Source: Mactra quadrangularis
Taxonomy: Eukaryota; Mollusca; Bivalvia; Venerida; Mactridae
Assembly: GCA_025267735.1 (NCBI GenBank)
Contig: CM046295.1
Coordinates: 13,713,167 to 13,777,166 of the forward strand
DNA length: 64,000 nt
Direction of reading: 5' to 3'
A program made the position numbers and the translations under genes. Within the stretch, counting starts at the first letter, position 1, and each line of letters starts with the position of its first letter. This document shows positions 34,047 to 48,801 of the stretch, in pieces. The notes below the pieces were generated by a model. The model did not search any database and was not told the origin of the DNA. It saw nothing but the letters and a program-made list of their open reading frames with translations.

Positions 34047-35027
34047 ATAAGATACAACTTTGAATTTTAAACTCCGGTGATTCACTTAAATGCCTACAGG
34101 GTTACCATTGGAGGTCAAATACCAATTTGCATAACTCTAGCATGACTGGACTGGATTATTGCCCTTTTATACATAGAAATTTCTTGGTTAAATTTCGTGG
34201 TGCAACATTTTATCTTTGAAACTACAAAATGAGTTCATTTGAAACTTCACACATATCTATAGGGTTACCATTGGAGGTCAAATATCAAGTTGCATAACTC
34301 TAGCATCAATTTTTGTTTACACAAAAACTCGGAATAGTCAAGTGCTCTGTCCATTAACTGTATTGCTTTTTGTCAAGTTAAACTTATACTACACATTGTA
34401 ATCAGAGTACACCTTTTAAACCAAAATTAAGTGCCAATTTTTTAATTTCAACCAACTATTTTGTAAACATGTCTTCCCTTTAACACTAAATGACTAATGG
34501 TGTAACAAAAGGTTCACTTATCGCTGTATCGTGATAGTTTACTTTTCAATAGCAATATATTGATAGATTATTCTTAAGTCATTAGATATTGCGATAGTTT
34601 CTCTGACTAACGACTGTTTGCGATAGTTTTCTTGAAAAACAAAAGTTTTTTTAATGAAGTGATGAAGTTGGGGCCTGTACATTATTACTGCTTGTATACC
34701 AGTAAGCTCTTTAAACAGGCTAAAACAATGTTTGCATATGATACTATAAAAACTATTAAATCAAACCAAGCTTCTTAAAGTAGTCCAGCTTTATAATCTT
34801 TAAGATGTTTGGTTATTGCTAGATTAAAACAGGGTATCAAACTTTAAAATGATTATTATTATGTTGTTGTTTTTGTAATATAAAAACTATTGTGATAGTA
34901 TATTTGGCCAATGTAGTCATCCCTACTAATAACATTAATATACAATCAATCTGACCCTGTCAAGTGCTTGCCTAATCTACCCTATCCTGGGTAGGTCTAA
35001 TTATTGCACATTTCTCAGTACACATAC
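34047..35027. other. Intergenic; local 166-bp duplication
   Basis: GGGTTACCATTGGAGGTCAA with flanking TGCATAACTCTAGCAT occurs at about 34099 and 34263. Otherwise AT-rich and without recognised genes. Confidence 0.5.
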
Positions 35028-35207
35028 AGTACAACCTCTGCAGAGTGGCCTTTTAAGAAACAATATACTCTGCACATTAGCAGCTTTTGATAAGTTCCTT
35101 GGGTGTAATTTTAATTGAATTTAACCTCTGAAAAGCAACAACCTCTAAACAGCAACATACTAGTCTCTCTAATTGGGTGTTGTTCAAGAGAGTTTGTACT
35201 GTACTAC
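35028..35207. mobile_element. Small MITE with TACAGTACAA ends
   Basis: TACAGTACAACCTCTGCAGA at the left and, inverted, AGAGAGTTTGTACTGTA at the right. About 180 bp, no coding capacity; internal AACCTCTGAAAAGCAACAAC repeats. Confidence 0.65.
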
Positions 35208-35718
35208 ATAATAATACTTTACAAAAACAAGATATTATTTTACAAGTTTTCTGGAAACCCACCAGTCAGAGACTGAGCTACTTCATTTGACTCAATATTC
35301 CACTCAAATGTATGAATTTGTCGAATCATAGATTCTAATACAGTGCCATTCATAATTACCTTTACACTTTTGTAAATGTATGATTTGTATTTAAATTTTT
35401 ACCAATATTTGATAGATTAAAAACATATATTCAGATACATTAACGTGTATAACAATTACAGGTGTAAAGTTAATTTTGTATGCTCTGTATGTAAAAAAAT
35501 GTCTCTTTCCTTTTCTTTCATTAACAAGTAAGCAAGGCTGTGATTGTTTAGAGAAAGACCATTCAGGGTGTGTAAAATTTACATAATCAGTATGAGACTT
35601 GTTTGTTGTCATTGATGTGTTTTATACCATTTTGTTGGAGATGAATTATTATATTATGCAGAGCATCTTTTTATACATTCCATTTTTTTGTTCAGTCATT
35701 GCCTTAAATCACAAGCAT

Positions 35719-36025
35719 AGGCGGATCCAGGGGGGGGGGGGGGGGGTCAGGGGGGTCCGGACCACCCTAGAATTTGTAAAATGTACCTGTCCATTAGTGT
35801 ATTTCTTGCCTGTTTGTCATATTTAAGTAGCATGAAGCAATTTTTCTCGGTGCTTAACATAGATTTAATGGTTATGAAGTTTTTATTATCAATATGTTGC
35901 AACTTTTTTGCAAAATGTGTATAATGTGGTTGAGGTACGAGGTTCGGACCCCCACCCCTAGAAAAATTCGGATCCCCCTTGAAAAGTTTGGACCCCCCTA
36001 GAAAAAAATCCTGGATCCGCCCCTG
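35719..36025. mobile_element. hAT-like MITE with 8-bp target duplication
   Basis: AGGCGGATCCAG at the left and CTGGATCCGCCCCTG at the right are inverted ends. The flanks ACAAGCAT (35711) and ACAAGCCT (36026) match at 7 of 8 bases, the duplication length typical of hAT transposons. A poly-G run and GTCCGGACCACCC lie just inside the left end; the interior is shared with 52533-52829 and part of 45051-45240. Confidence 0.75.
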
Positions 36026-36360
36026 ACAAGCCTATACCCTGAAAAATGATTTGGGCTAGTGAAATTGGTACACATAAATTGTGGCTAGTTGATAATTATG
36101 ACATTTTAAATGAGACTAGCATACGTGAAAATTGAGGTAATGACTGTTGTTTGTTTGTTTGTTAATATATAATTATGTATTCTTAACCAGGTTTGCCGAG
36201 AAACTTTATTGCTCTTTTATTGATAATTTTGCAGTAAATCAAGCTAGTAGATGGGCTGGTGACCCTTAACACTTGCCCTCTAAATAAAGTGCCATACATA
36301 TTGAGATTTTTCTGTAAACATATTTGTGTCGTAAAGTGCTAAATGTACAAATGTAGTTAT

Positions 36361-36758
36361 GGTGCGACAATATTAACCCGAGCTTGAACTACCTTATTAT
36401 GATAATTACACACTTCACTTACATTAAATCACGAGTTTCTGTATGCGTGTATATGGTTTTACACGTGTTTGTAACAACCTATGTGACTATAAATTAATTT
36501 TGTAAACATGGCATAATATCGTACTTTTAATTTTGACTCATTTGTTTATGGATAAACACCTAAGTCTGCAATATTATGGCACAGTTTCAAAGTATGTATT
36601 GTTATGAAAACAAATTATATAGTTCAATTCAATACATGTATTTTACCGAAAGCTGCCGATAACACGGGATTTAGGAACTAAGACAAAAATATACTGTGAA
36701 TACTATGTTTGATATATTCTTGTATAAAGGTCAAGCTCAGGTTATTTTTGTCAGACTA
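36361..36758. mobile_element. Inverted-repeat element family Y, short copy
   Basis: Left GCGACAATATTAACCCGAGC and right GTCAAGCTCAGGTTATTTTT are the same terminal repeats as in the 31636-32432 copy. The interior is an inverted match to 32130-32400. The nested foldback is absent. Confidence 0.75.
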
Positions 36759-36902
36759 TAATATCCAAACATAAGTGAACTGTTATATTTTTGTTATATA
36801 ACTTATATTCTCAAAAATCTACTTCAACCTATGTCAACAATCAGCAGCCTCATGAGGGTACCACTAGGCATGGCTAAAATATTGAAATATTAAAAACAAT
36901 AG

Positions 36903-37214
36903 TAGCCTGTTCAATTACCCTAAACGTTCCTAAACGTAACGATACTTTAGGAACTCCTCAGCCATTCGATGCGAATAATCTAATCTTATAAACAATTATA
37001 CGATCGTTAAGGCAATAAGTGATGTTTTAAAATTTATGGACTAAAAATGAAACATTACTCATTGCCTAAACGATCGAATATTTGTTTACTTCAACACCGG
37101 TAGTTTCAAAATAGCATCTAAATATGTCCTAGATTATTCGCAGCAAATGGCCGAGGAGTTCCGAATGTATCGTTATGAAACGTTTTGGAATGTTTAGGAT
37201 AATTCAACAGGCTA
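36903..37214. mobile_element. MITE with TAGCCTGTTCAATT ends
   Basis: The ends are inverted over roughly 90 bp: TAGCCTGTTCAATTACCCTA at the left and AGGATAATTCAACAGGCTA at the right, both followed inward by CGTTCC/GGAACTCCTC and ATTCG motifs. A fragment occurs at about 43360-43430. Confidence 0.75.
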
Positions 37215-38440
37215 CAGGTCAAAAGTTGCAAAACAAGTGAACACCCTTCTTTATTTACATGTAGCTATGACTAGTTTTGTACTGAACAGACAAAATTTGG
37301 ACTGTGTAAGGTTGTGAAATTAAAGCAAGCATATCTATTTTGTTAACTGTTATAAATGTAAACCATTTGTGTATTGAAAAATAATCATTGCTTTTAACAC
37401 ACTCATATGCTTAAATACCTATGTGCTTAATTTATTTTGTATTTGCTGAAACATAAATTTGGTAGCTTATGCCTCAGTCCCATAAAATCGTGACTTGTTA
37501 CAGTCCGACCCGTACGTGCAGACAATCGTAAGCCCTGGGAAACCTTGCGTATTAAGGTGATGGCCGTAGCTGGAAGATATGCATGTTTAATCCATACTCG
37601 GCAACGATTTTATTCACAATTTGACTCAGAAACTGATACATGTATCCTGGGCTCATTTTACCGACCCCGGTAAAAACGTAACAGTTGGTACGGGTCCTTG
37701 TGGAGCTTGATCGCACGGCACCTGTACGTTGCACAAAATGGCTTTTTTTATGTTTATGGGACTGTAGCATTAATTACAGAGTAAAAATACTTGACTTAAG
37801 GACCAGCTATCTTGATATTAATGACAGACTATCTTTTGTCAGATATGTAGGTCTGTGGGGCTTTTTTAACAAAAATTGTTCAGATAAAAAATATTATAAG
37901 TCATAAGTAGGAATCCTTTATAACAACAGCGCTCGAATTGAACACATAAATGGACTTGCACATTTTTGGGAGTGGATTTTATTTCAACTTGCTAAATGAA
38001 AAAAATCACTCGCACATTTTTCTCAAAATTTTAGTAGCATTTGTAGTTACTATTCATGTATGCAATATAAAAACTAAATAATACCATATATAAATCTATG
38101 GATTGAACAAGGGGGTTATTGTGGAATAGACCAATAATATTGAACATGTTTTTACGTTAAATCTGTAATTGATACCGCTGATCTATCTGACCGTTTCAAT
38201 GCTGATTTGAGCCTCATGACTTCTGATAGTAATACTTATGTGTTGATTTCAACTCGCAAAAACTTGCATGTTAGAATAAAAGTTATTCGCAATTTTCAAA
38301 ACCCACTCGCATTTTGCGAGTATGTGAGCTTAGATTTGAGGTCTGATAACGACATAATTTTTTGGCCTATCAATTCCAGATATTCTGGAATTATGACGAA
38401 TATTGATACCTTATAAACATCATAGAGTTATTACTTATTT
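37215..38440. other. Intergenic, nothing firm
   Basis: No protein family was recognised. 38200-38420 resembles the interior of the CAGTGGTGC element at 41443 (GGCCTATCAATTCC then ATTCTGGAATTATG). Confidence 0.4.
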
Positions 38441-38662
38441 AAGGCCACAACAAGTTGATCACATGTTCTACGGATTTTTCTGAGAAAAAAAATGGGGCGA
38501 GCGAGCGAAGAAAAAAAAAAGTCTTTATTCACTTGCTTTATATAGCGGTTTGACCAAATTTTTATGAGCGAGCGAGGAAATAAAAATATTTTTTTTGTAA
38601 AAAGCGTCAAAATTAAGGTGCGAGCGAATCCATAGAACATATAATCAATTTGTTGTGGCCTA
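38440..38662. mobile_element. MITE 'TAAGGCCACAACAA', copy 1
   Basis: The ends TAAGGCCACAACAAGTTGAT and AATTTGTTGTGGCCTAA are inverted. The interior holds GCGAGCGAGCGAAG and GAGCGAGCGAGG separated by A/T runs. A second copy in opposite orientation is at 48578-48801. Confidence 0.88.
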
Positions 38663-38982
38663 AGAAAGTAATGCCAAAACCAGTATCTGTTAAAAGCTGA
38701 ATTTTTACCATGTGGTGAATAGAGAACTAATATAAGTTCCCTTGTTTAAAAATCCAGCTAACTATTCTCTTGACTTCTAATTTATGAAATTCACTTATGA
38801 TGTTTTGTTAAAAAAGGCCAAATGATTGTTTGCACTTTTTGTGTTAAAAAATTTGTTAAAAAGGCCAAATGATTTTTTTGCACTATCTGATAAAAGCATT
38901 GTTGAAAGTCCAAAAATCAAGAAAATTACTTTGTGAAGAGCTTTCACATAGAAAAAACTCTTTTCTCAGGTCTCCAAAAATC

Positions 38983-39260
38983 CTGTGGTGCTTTTCACAA
39001 AAAATCTTACGAAACAAAATCTTCGTAAGCCAAAAGCAAGAAACATTAATTAATCATTCGCTCATTTTTGGCTTATCAATTCCAAATATTATAGAATTGT
39101 GTGGAATAGTGTAAACCTTTTGAATATCATATCATGGACTTTATGCCTATTATCTATCTGACTTTGAACTGCTAGTAATATGAAATTGACTTACGATAAC
39201 TTTTTTCGAAATAATTTTTGTGATCAGGAGTAATAGGAGTGTGATAAGGACTATCAATTC
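38983..39260. repeat. CAGTGGTGC-type element, degraded copy
   Basis: CTGTGGTGCTTTTCACAAAA, AAGCAAGAAACATTAAT, GGCTTATCAATTCCAA and ATCTATCTGACTTTGAA match the complete element at 41443-41692; the right end is eroded. Confidence 0.7.
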
Positions 39261-39479
39261 TAGAAACTTTTCACTCGCAGATATCTGTATCATATACATG
39301 TAGCCCACACAACCTTGAACAATGTTGTACTTATTATGTTAATGTTTTCTTGTTTTGTAGCTTAGCTTGTTAATATTAAAACAAATGTTATATGAAATAA
39401 AATATTGAAAATTATCTAATGTATTGTTAGTGTTTCTCAGCTGTCAAATCATCAATATTTTTAGTCTAGTATTTGTTTT

Positions 39480-39775
39480 GTTGGATTTAACACCATAGAA
39501 ACACATTGTATAGGTCATATAACGGCGGTCAGTCAACCTACTCACTTCTCTTGGAAAGGCTTAATCTCTGGATTTAGCTGTTAACCAACTACTAAGCGCA
39601 TACTTTTGTCAGTGACTGACAGCTGCCCTATGTAATTAAGAATCATTGGTAGGAGGGAGAATGGCGATAGAAATAATTTCATGACCAAGCTCCACTAAAG
39701 TATGCCCTGCCCGGGAATTGAACCCATGACCCCTTCATAAGTAGACTTGCGTGCTAAAAACTGAGCTAGCCGGGC
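39480..39775 (-). repeat. SINE A copy, minus strand
   Basis: Reads on the minus strand from GCCCGGCTAGCTCAGTTTTT through a GGTTCAATTCCCGGGC head and TCCTACCAATGATTCTTAAT to a GTGTTTCTATGGTGTTAAAT tail. Confidence 0.85.
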
Positions 39776-41069
39776 GGCATTTAGTCCTGATAAAGCTTGT
39801 TCAGGATATCTTGAGACAAAGGCAAATTATAATTCTGCGTAAACAATGCCTCATGTTATCCTAAACAAGCTGTAGTGTTATGATACAGTAGAACTGCTTG
39901 TGTTAAATAATAAATTTTCAGTTATGCAGGGCACTTGACAACTTGTGGGGACAGGTACCCATACCCTCAGAAAGGAGAATTTTGTGTCATTTCAAGACAA
40001 AGTTGTGAGTTTTCTGTCAACTCATAATGCATCAATTTTGCAAGTCACATTTACTATAAACACTTATCTACCATTGATTTGAATAGCCAGTATAGATTGT
40101 GACACCCTGTACCAGAAATATTAATAACTAAAATAGTTTTGGGAGTCTTTTTCATTTTTTTTTTAATTTGGAGGGGTATTTTTATCCGAGACAGGGGGAG
40201 AAATACATATGATTTTGAGAGGGGAATGGGGCCCATATTCAGCCCCAAAATATGCCGAACAAGTGCCCTGGTTATGCCAAGGATATCGGTCTAAATACAA
40301 CATATTCCATCACCATGAAATTATTCAAGCTTAGACAGTTGATAAAAAGACTAATTGCTGTAATAATGAAATGTTTGTAGCTTTATGCTGCATTTCAAGC
40401 CATTTCCAATCAAATGGTGGTAGAACTGTCTTGTCTCGTTATTTTGTGCCAATACTAAGCACACCCCTTTCCTAGAAACTGACTACTGTTTTACTTTGTA
40501 ATGCAAAATTTAGACAGGATCATTTAACTTCATAATGATAAGATCAAAGTCAACTAGGTGGCCACTACAAGCGTTTACACAACAGTGACTATTTACTGGC
40601 TTCATTATCATTGGATTGTTAATCTAAGTTGATTTAAGTCACATTTAAAATGTACCTCATTGTTTACTCAAGCAAGAAATTCTATCCGACTAGCGTCAGA
40701 CAGAGAAATCTGGGGTGTGTTTGATTTGCGAGATCTGAGTAATTGGAGTACTCGGAGTGTATAAAATAAGCAATTTCCACTAAATCATGTCAGTTTTCAC
40801 AAGTCCCATACTTCAAGCAAGTGAGCCAAGGTGATTACCTAGGTGCATAAAAAAAACCTCTTAACAAGTATATATATAGCTCCATTAGGATAACTCGAGA
40901 AAAAATAGGATACCACTTTTATACACAAGTGGATCTATGTACAGTATACGTAACTATGGATTATTATAATTTTGGTGTGTTTTTGATGTACTAAATCTAT
41001 TACGAGAACACTCTCCACGCATTTAAGACATGGTTAATACTCTCAGTATACAAAACAAGTAAATTTGTG
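39776..41069. other. Intergenic with minor repeats
   Basis: 40308-40365 (CATCACCATGAAATTATTCA then GACAGTTGATAAAAAGACTA) is a half copy of the inverted-repeat element at 42248-42482. No gene was recognised. Confidence 0.45.
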
Positions 41070-41322
41070 AGCTAATGCTCACTAGTGATACCCCCGCTGT
41101 GAGAAATATGACTACAAAACAGGAAGTAGATGAGCAAGGAGCATGAAATAGCTTTACACCACATGGGACTACGGGATGAAGCAATATGCAAAGTATTAGG
41201 CTGCTGCATGTTATAATTGCTGAGAAAACTGCGACGGAAATTTTGTAACGGACAGACAGACGGACGCACGCTTGGACAAGGGTAAAACAGTATACCCCCC
41301 TCTTCTTCGAAGCGGGGGTATA
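41070..41322. mobile_element. Repeat bounded by ATACCCCCGC / GCGGGGGTAT
   Basis: TGATACCCCCGCTGTGAGAA at the left and TTCGAAGCGGGGGTATAAT at the right form short inverted ends. GGACAGACAGACGGACGCAC lies near the right end. No coding frame. Confidence 0.6.
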
Positions 41323-41442
41323 ATTAACTGAACTCCCTATTTTATGTAATACCCGAGTTCAAAAAATTTAAACGAACAGAGTCTTTTGTCTCAAGTTACC
41401 CTAAACAACCTATAATATAACCAGTATACATAATATAGAGTT

Positions 41443-41692
41443 CAGTGGTGCTTTTCACAAAAATTCGTAAGAATTTTTTTTTCGTAAGGATAAGCAAGAA
41501 ACATTAATAATACACTCATTTTTTGGCTAATCAATTCTAAGTATTATACAAATTGTGTAGAATTGTGTATAAATTTTAAATACGATATCATATCATAGTT
41601 ATGCTTATCATCCGTCTGACTTTGAAGTGCTTAATGTATGAAACGGACTTACAAAAAAAATTTGTAAGAACTTTTGTGAAAAGCACCACTGC
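41443..41692. mobile_element. MITE with CAGTGGTGCTTTTCACAAAA ends
   Basis: Inverted terminal repeats of about 25 bp: CAGTGGTGCTTTTCACAAAA and TTTTGTGAAAAGCACCACTG, perfect over 20 bp, then TTCGTAAG/CTTACAAA. 250 bp in all. Confidence 0.9.
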
Positions 41693-42007
41693 AGGCTAGT
41701 GGGTCAAGACATTGACTGCACTGAGGGGCGTATAAAAACAACTCGTAACAAGTGTATAGGATATAGATGACAGACGATTTATTGAATGTATTATGAAAAT
41801 AAGTCAAGAAATTATTTTGACAAATAAAATAAATTTACATATGTAATGTTACAGAGGACCAATTAACCAGTGTGACATTACATTATGTAAAAAATGAGTA
41901 GTGTATGTACACTTTAAACACAGTCTTTATCACAAGAATAAATTAAACACAAGCCACAAATCTTCACATCTTCTACATCCCATGGATTTTTTTTCTTCGT
42001 CATTTAT

Positions 42008-44622
<2,615 letters not shown>

Positions 44623-44639
44623 GTTTGTTCGGTTTTGTG

Positions 44640-44665
44640 ATCCGAATAGAAAGGAAGTTGAACGG
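44640..44665 (-). promoter_or_regulatory. 5' TOP-like leader of RPS27
   Basis: On the minus strand the leader contains CAACTTCCTTTCTATTCGGA about 20-40 bases before the ATG. CTTCCTTTCT fits the 5' terminal oligopyrimidine tract that puts ribosomal protein mRNAs under growth control. The exact transcription start is not proven. Confidence 0.5.
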
Positions 44666-44950
44666 GGTTTACACGTGGAAATTCAGCAACGTTTTGTAGA
44701 CTGGTTCACAGTTTTTCTTCATAATATATAGACTTCGCACGCAATAAATAGAACTTACGATATTGTGCTTACTTTCCTATATTGCGCAACTCCTCGAAAC
44801 AACGTTGTGCAATTCTAAATGTTTAATTAAAACTAACAAAAGACATCCAGGTATATAATGCGCCGAAAAACATGCATAAAAGAAAGATTACACAAATTTA
44901 GAAAGGGACATAATATTTTGGTCGAATTTCCAGCATTTTCTAAGTATTCA

Positions 44951-44979
44951 GCATTTTCGTACCAAGGACCCTATATATA
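44951..44979. repeat. GGACCCTATA hairpin, copy
   Basis: AAGGACCCTATATATATGGT followed by CCTT; a short palindrome of the family also seen at 24824, 25931 and 57243. Confidence 0.6.
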
Positions 44980-45050
44980 TGGTCCTTACCTAGAGTAAGC
45001 AGCTCCATAGCCTGCCCCAAGCTAGGTTGAGAAATGCAGAGAGATCACAG

Positions 45051-45858
45051 GGGCGGATCCAGATTTTTTTCTAGGGGGGGGGGGGGCGAACATTTTCTAG
45101 GGGGTCGAACTTTTTCTAGGTGGGGTCCAAAATTTCGAACCACATACACTTTTATCAGAATAATGCAACATATTAAAAATAAAAACTACATAACCATTAG
45201 ATCTATGTTAAGCACCGAGAAAAATTGCTTCATGCTTCATGCTACTTAAAAATGACATACAGTCAAGAAATACAATACAAATACAAATATATTTATTTCA
45301 GCAATTAAGCACGTACACGTGTATGTGCATGCTTTTCTGCCGTCAGTTGGCGGCAAAAACAATACATACATACATGTAAATTAATATAAAATTATGACAA
45401 TACATCATAAGGAATATATGATATGAACAAACATGTATAGAATAAAGGAATCTTTGAATAATGATACATCATTGAGAATAGCATGAGTACAGAATGTGAA
45501 TCTTAAAGCAGTACTTTAAAATTTACTTGAAAAACAAAGAATCGTTAGAAAGATATAGACAAAAAGTTAGAGCAAAAAACACAAGCAAAACAAGAAAGCA
45601 ACCAAATTAAATTGTAAACTTATTTTGTGTTCCCTTGATTTAAAAAAGAAGACCGTTTTTATTAGCAATAAATATATATTTTGCTAATTTACAAATTAGA
45701 CTGGTACTTCTTGAGGACATTAAATTTCGTAATTTTTGGATAGTTGGCCAATGGTTATAATAATTGGATAGGCATTCTTTGCACATATGTACAGGTACAT
45801 TTTGGAAATTCCAGGGGGGGTCTGGGCCCCCCTGACCCCCGCTGGATCCGCCTATGTG
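45051..45858. mobile_element. hAT-like element, composite
   Basis: CAGGGGCGGATCCAG at the left and GCTGGATCCGCCTATG at the right are inverted ends with G- or C-runs inside. The left part shares TAGATCTATGTTAAGCACCG and following bases with the family at 35719. 45270-45720 is unrelated AT-rich DNA with a possible retroelement tail (ACAAATACAAATATATTTAT), so this may be two truncated elements or a nested insertion. Confidence 0.6.
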
Positions 45859-45992
45859 ATTACCACCACAGAAGATACTGCCATAAGAATCTCAGTACAG
45901 TGGAAAAAGAAGGACTTCTCACTAAGGTCTACTCTAGACAATTAAGTTTTTAAAGTTAAGTTCTAGCTAGGGTCTGACATAATGCATCCATA

Positions 45993-46134
45993 TCTAACAC
46001 ACCTCTCCATGGGTACGATCGATGACTGAGGTTTAGTTTTTCACCAGAGTCCGTGTATATTATATATGGAGCGGACGGACCCTGGTGAAAAACTAGACCC
46101 CAATCACCGATCGTACCCAGAGGTACGTTAGATC
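45993..46134. repeat. Foldback element, about 60-bp arms
   Basis: ATCTAACACACCTCTCCATG ... GTTTTTCACCAGAGTCCG in the left arm pairs with CGGACCCTGGTGAAAAAC ... AGAGGTACGTTAGAT in the right around TATATTATATATGG. It shares GGTACGATCG with the TCTCGTACCC palindrome family. Confidence 0.8.
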
Positions 46135-47428
46135 GAGAATCTTAATTGATTAATTCTCTGAAACGAGAACTTTATCCAGGTACATTCAAGTTAAGCATTA
46201 TTCGTACAGCCCGTAGAAATAGGAGATGGTTAGGCTAATGAAAATATAAGCCCCATTCCCTAGTAATTTCGAACGTAATAGGATTTAAACTGGTTTATGA
46301 AAGTCACACGACTCAGTGTTGAAATAATTGGAGAAGCAATTAAGTTTCCCTGGCCTATAGGATCCATGAGTAGGATAAAAATAATCAAGATAGCCTTAAT
46401 TTATTTGAGGCTAATGAGGATAATGAGTTATAATCAATATTCTAGGTCCCTTAAGGGTCTTTTGTTTTCAGTAATCAATATTTTGGGTCCCTGAAGGGTC
46501 TGTTCAATAATCAATATCATACAGTTTCATATGAGACTAAAGAGTGTATAAGTTATAATCAATATTTTAGGTATGGTTCAACAGTTTCATAAAATTCTGA
46601 TTCAAAGTATGATGTTTCACCCCTCAGGGTTTTGTTTCAATGTTGTAGAGTTTTGTTGGAAAATCAGTTCAATGTTCAAAAACCGTAAAGCTACTGTTAC
46701 CATGACAACCAACTGTCATTGTTATACCAAGATTTCAAAATGGTTTGGTGAAATCAACAAGGATTCAAGGATTCAAAGATTTATTAAGTAATATAGGCAT
46801 CTGGCCCAAATAAACATACATGTATTTTTAAGTGCCAAAACCTGTTTTAACATTTTAAAAAGACGAAAAACAATTCTTTATAGTTAATTTGATACCTGAC
46901 TTTATCCCTGTATAGATCATATGTGTTTTATTTTTGTGGTAGAACATTACTTCATGCCAAAACGTTTGTGTTTTGTTTTTCTTTTAAAGTTTTAAACATT
47001 TTATCTGTATAAATGTTTTTAATTGTTTGACACATATTTAGAATAATGCTGTCTCTCATATTTCTTTTTAGAAAGGTTTACATGTTTTATGAAATTGTGT
47101 AAATATAATTGTTTTATTATATTGTACATGTAAAGTGAGACATTAATAAACATTAATAATAATAAACATACATGCATTTTACAAACAATGTCAAATCATT
47201 GGATATTTCGTTCAATACAGATAAACAAATGTACATACAATTACATAGACATATTCATAGAAAGCAAAAGTTCATGTTACAAAATTGAATGAAGGTTTAG
47301 TGTACAGTAAATATATGAATATAGAAGATCACAAACTAATTAATCCAGTTTTTTCTAAATAACATGGCCGAATGAATATAATGGCAATTGCAGTATATAG
47401 TGTTAACTCAAATTTTTGCCATAAAGAG
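46135..47428. other. Intergenic; short internal repeats
   Basis: TATAATCAATATTTTAGGT and GGTCCCT(T/G)AAGGGTCT motifs recur at 46430-46575. 46750-47160 has AAGATTTATTAAGTAATATA and AATAAACATTAATAATAAAC stretches that look like a retroelement 3' end, but no reverse transcriptase was seen. Confidence 0.4.
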
Positions 47429-48432
47429 ATGTCTATTGACGACAGATATATTGCTCTGGGCCTCTTAGAAGGCGGTGAACGTGTTCCTGACGTCGCACGT
47501 CGTTTTGGGTGTCATGAGCGGACACTATATCGCTTGCAGTCACGTTTCTGACATACTGGCAGCGTCAAAGATCAGGGAGACCACGTAAAACGACGCCTCG
47601 CGAGGATATATACATTGTGACGTCACCACGGTGTGATCGTTTTATGCCAGCGACAAAACTTGCTCAACGACTTAGATATGCAACAGGAACAATGATATCT
47701 GCATACACTGCAAGAAATCGACTAAGAGCCGCCAGGCTTCGCGCTCGACGTTCCTACAAGGGAGTCCCTTTAAGTGCAAATCACCGCCTAGAACTACGCT
47801 TGAATCGGGCACGTCGGTATAGTCGTTGGTTAAGGAACCAGTGAAATAGGGTTGTATTCACTGACGAATCAAAATTTAACCTTCATCAGGCGAACGGTAG
47901 GATTCGTGTTTAGCGACGCAGAGGTAAACGTCTCGATCCAGCTAACGTCATTGAATGTGACAGTTACGGCGGCGGAAGTGTAATGATCTGGGAGTAATTT
48001 CTCATAACGGAAAAAACAGATCAAGTAACAGTGCAAAATCGCCTAAATTCCGCACGTTATTGTGAGGAAATAATCCTAACCATTGTTGTTACATACATAC
48101 AGAACGGTAACGCTGACGTTTTCCAACAGGATAACGCACGATGTCACACCGCTCGGCACACACAACACGTTCTGGCGGAAAACAACATCAACACACTTGA
48201 ATGGCTTGCGAGATCGCCAGATCTGTCGCCAATAGAACACATGTGAGACTATTTTGGTCGTAAGTTGCGTGTCAGGAATGACGTCAATAGCGCACGTGAT
48301 TTGGAGCGTGCTTTGCACGAGAAATGGGCACAGACACCTGCTCACTTCACCCGGCGTCTCATAAGTTCAATGAGACGACGTTGTTTGGCTGTCATTCAAG
48401 ACAGACCATTATTGGAATCAACCCATCGATAA
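47429..48432 (+). pseudogene. Tc1-like transposase pseudogene (DD34E)
   Basis: The reading follows the full length of a Tc1 transposase: N-terminal DNA-binding region (LEGGERVPDVARRFGCHERT), a GRPRKT linker, then FTDESKF, QQDNARCHTA and SPDLSPIEH with exactly 34 residues between the second Asp and the Glu. It is broken by one frameshift near 47585 and five stops at 47549, 47842, 47911, 47995 and 48244. At least three stops replace conserved Trp codons (before NRVVFTDES, before RRRGKR and in HM-DYFGR). Terminal repeats were not identified. Dead element. Confidence 0.9.
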
Positions 48433-48442
48433 CAGAAAGCCA

Positions 48443-48562
48443 GCATTCTCGTACCCAAATGTTATCAATTAAGAGTCTCTAGTATCGAATTCTCGTACCC
48501 AAAGATTATCAAGATTTTCTAGTATCGAATATCTTGATAACCTCTAGGAAAGAGAATGAAAG
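48443..48562. repeat. TCTCGTACCC palindrome copy
   Basis: CATTCTCGTACCCAAATGTT, TTCTCGTACCCAAAGATTAT and the inverse CTTGATAACCTCTAGGAAAG sit directly after the Tc1 remnant; same family as 24938-25262. Confidence 0.75.
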
Positions 48563-48577
48563 CCAACTAGTCGACGT

Positions 48578-48801
48578 TAAGGCCACAACAAATTGATCAT
48601 ATGATCTATGGATTCGCTCGCACCTTAATTTTGATTGTTTTTACAAAAAAAAAATTTTTTCCTCGCTCGCTCATAAAAATTTAGTCAAACCGCCATATAA
48701 AGCAACTGAATTAAGATTTTTTTAAAATTTTTTTTTGCTCGCTCGCCCCATTTTTTTCTAGAAAAATCCGTAGAACATATCATCCACTTGTTGTGGCCTA
48801 A
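48578..48801. mobile_element. MITE 'TAAGGCCACAACAA', copy 2
   Basis: TAAGGCCACAACAAATTGAT to CCACTTGTTGTGGCCTA with internal CCTCGCTCGCTCAT and GCTCGCTCGCCCCA. Opposite orientation to 38440-38662. Confidence 0.88.
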
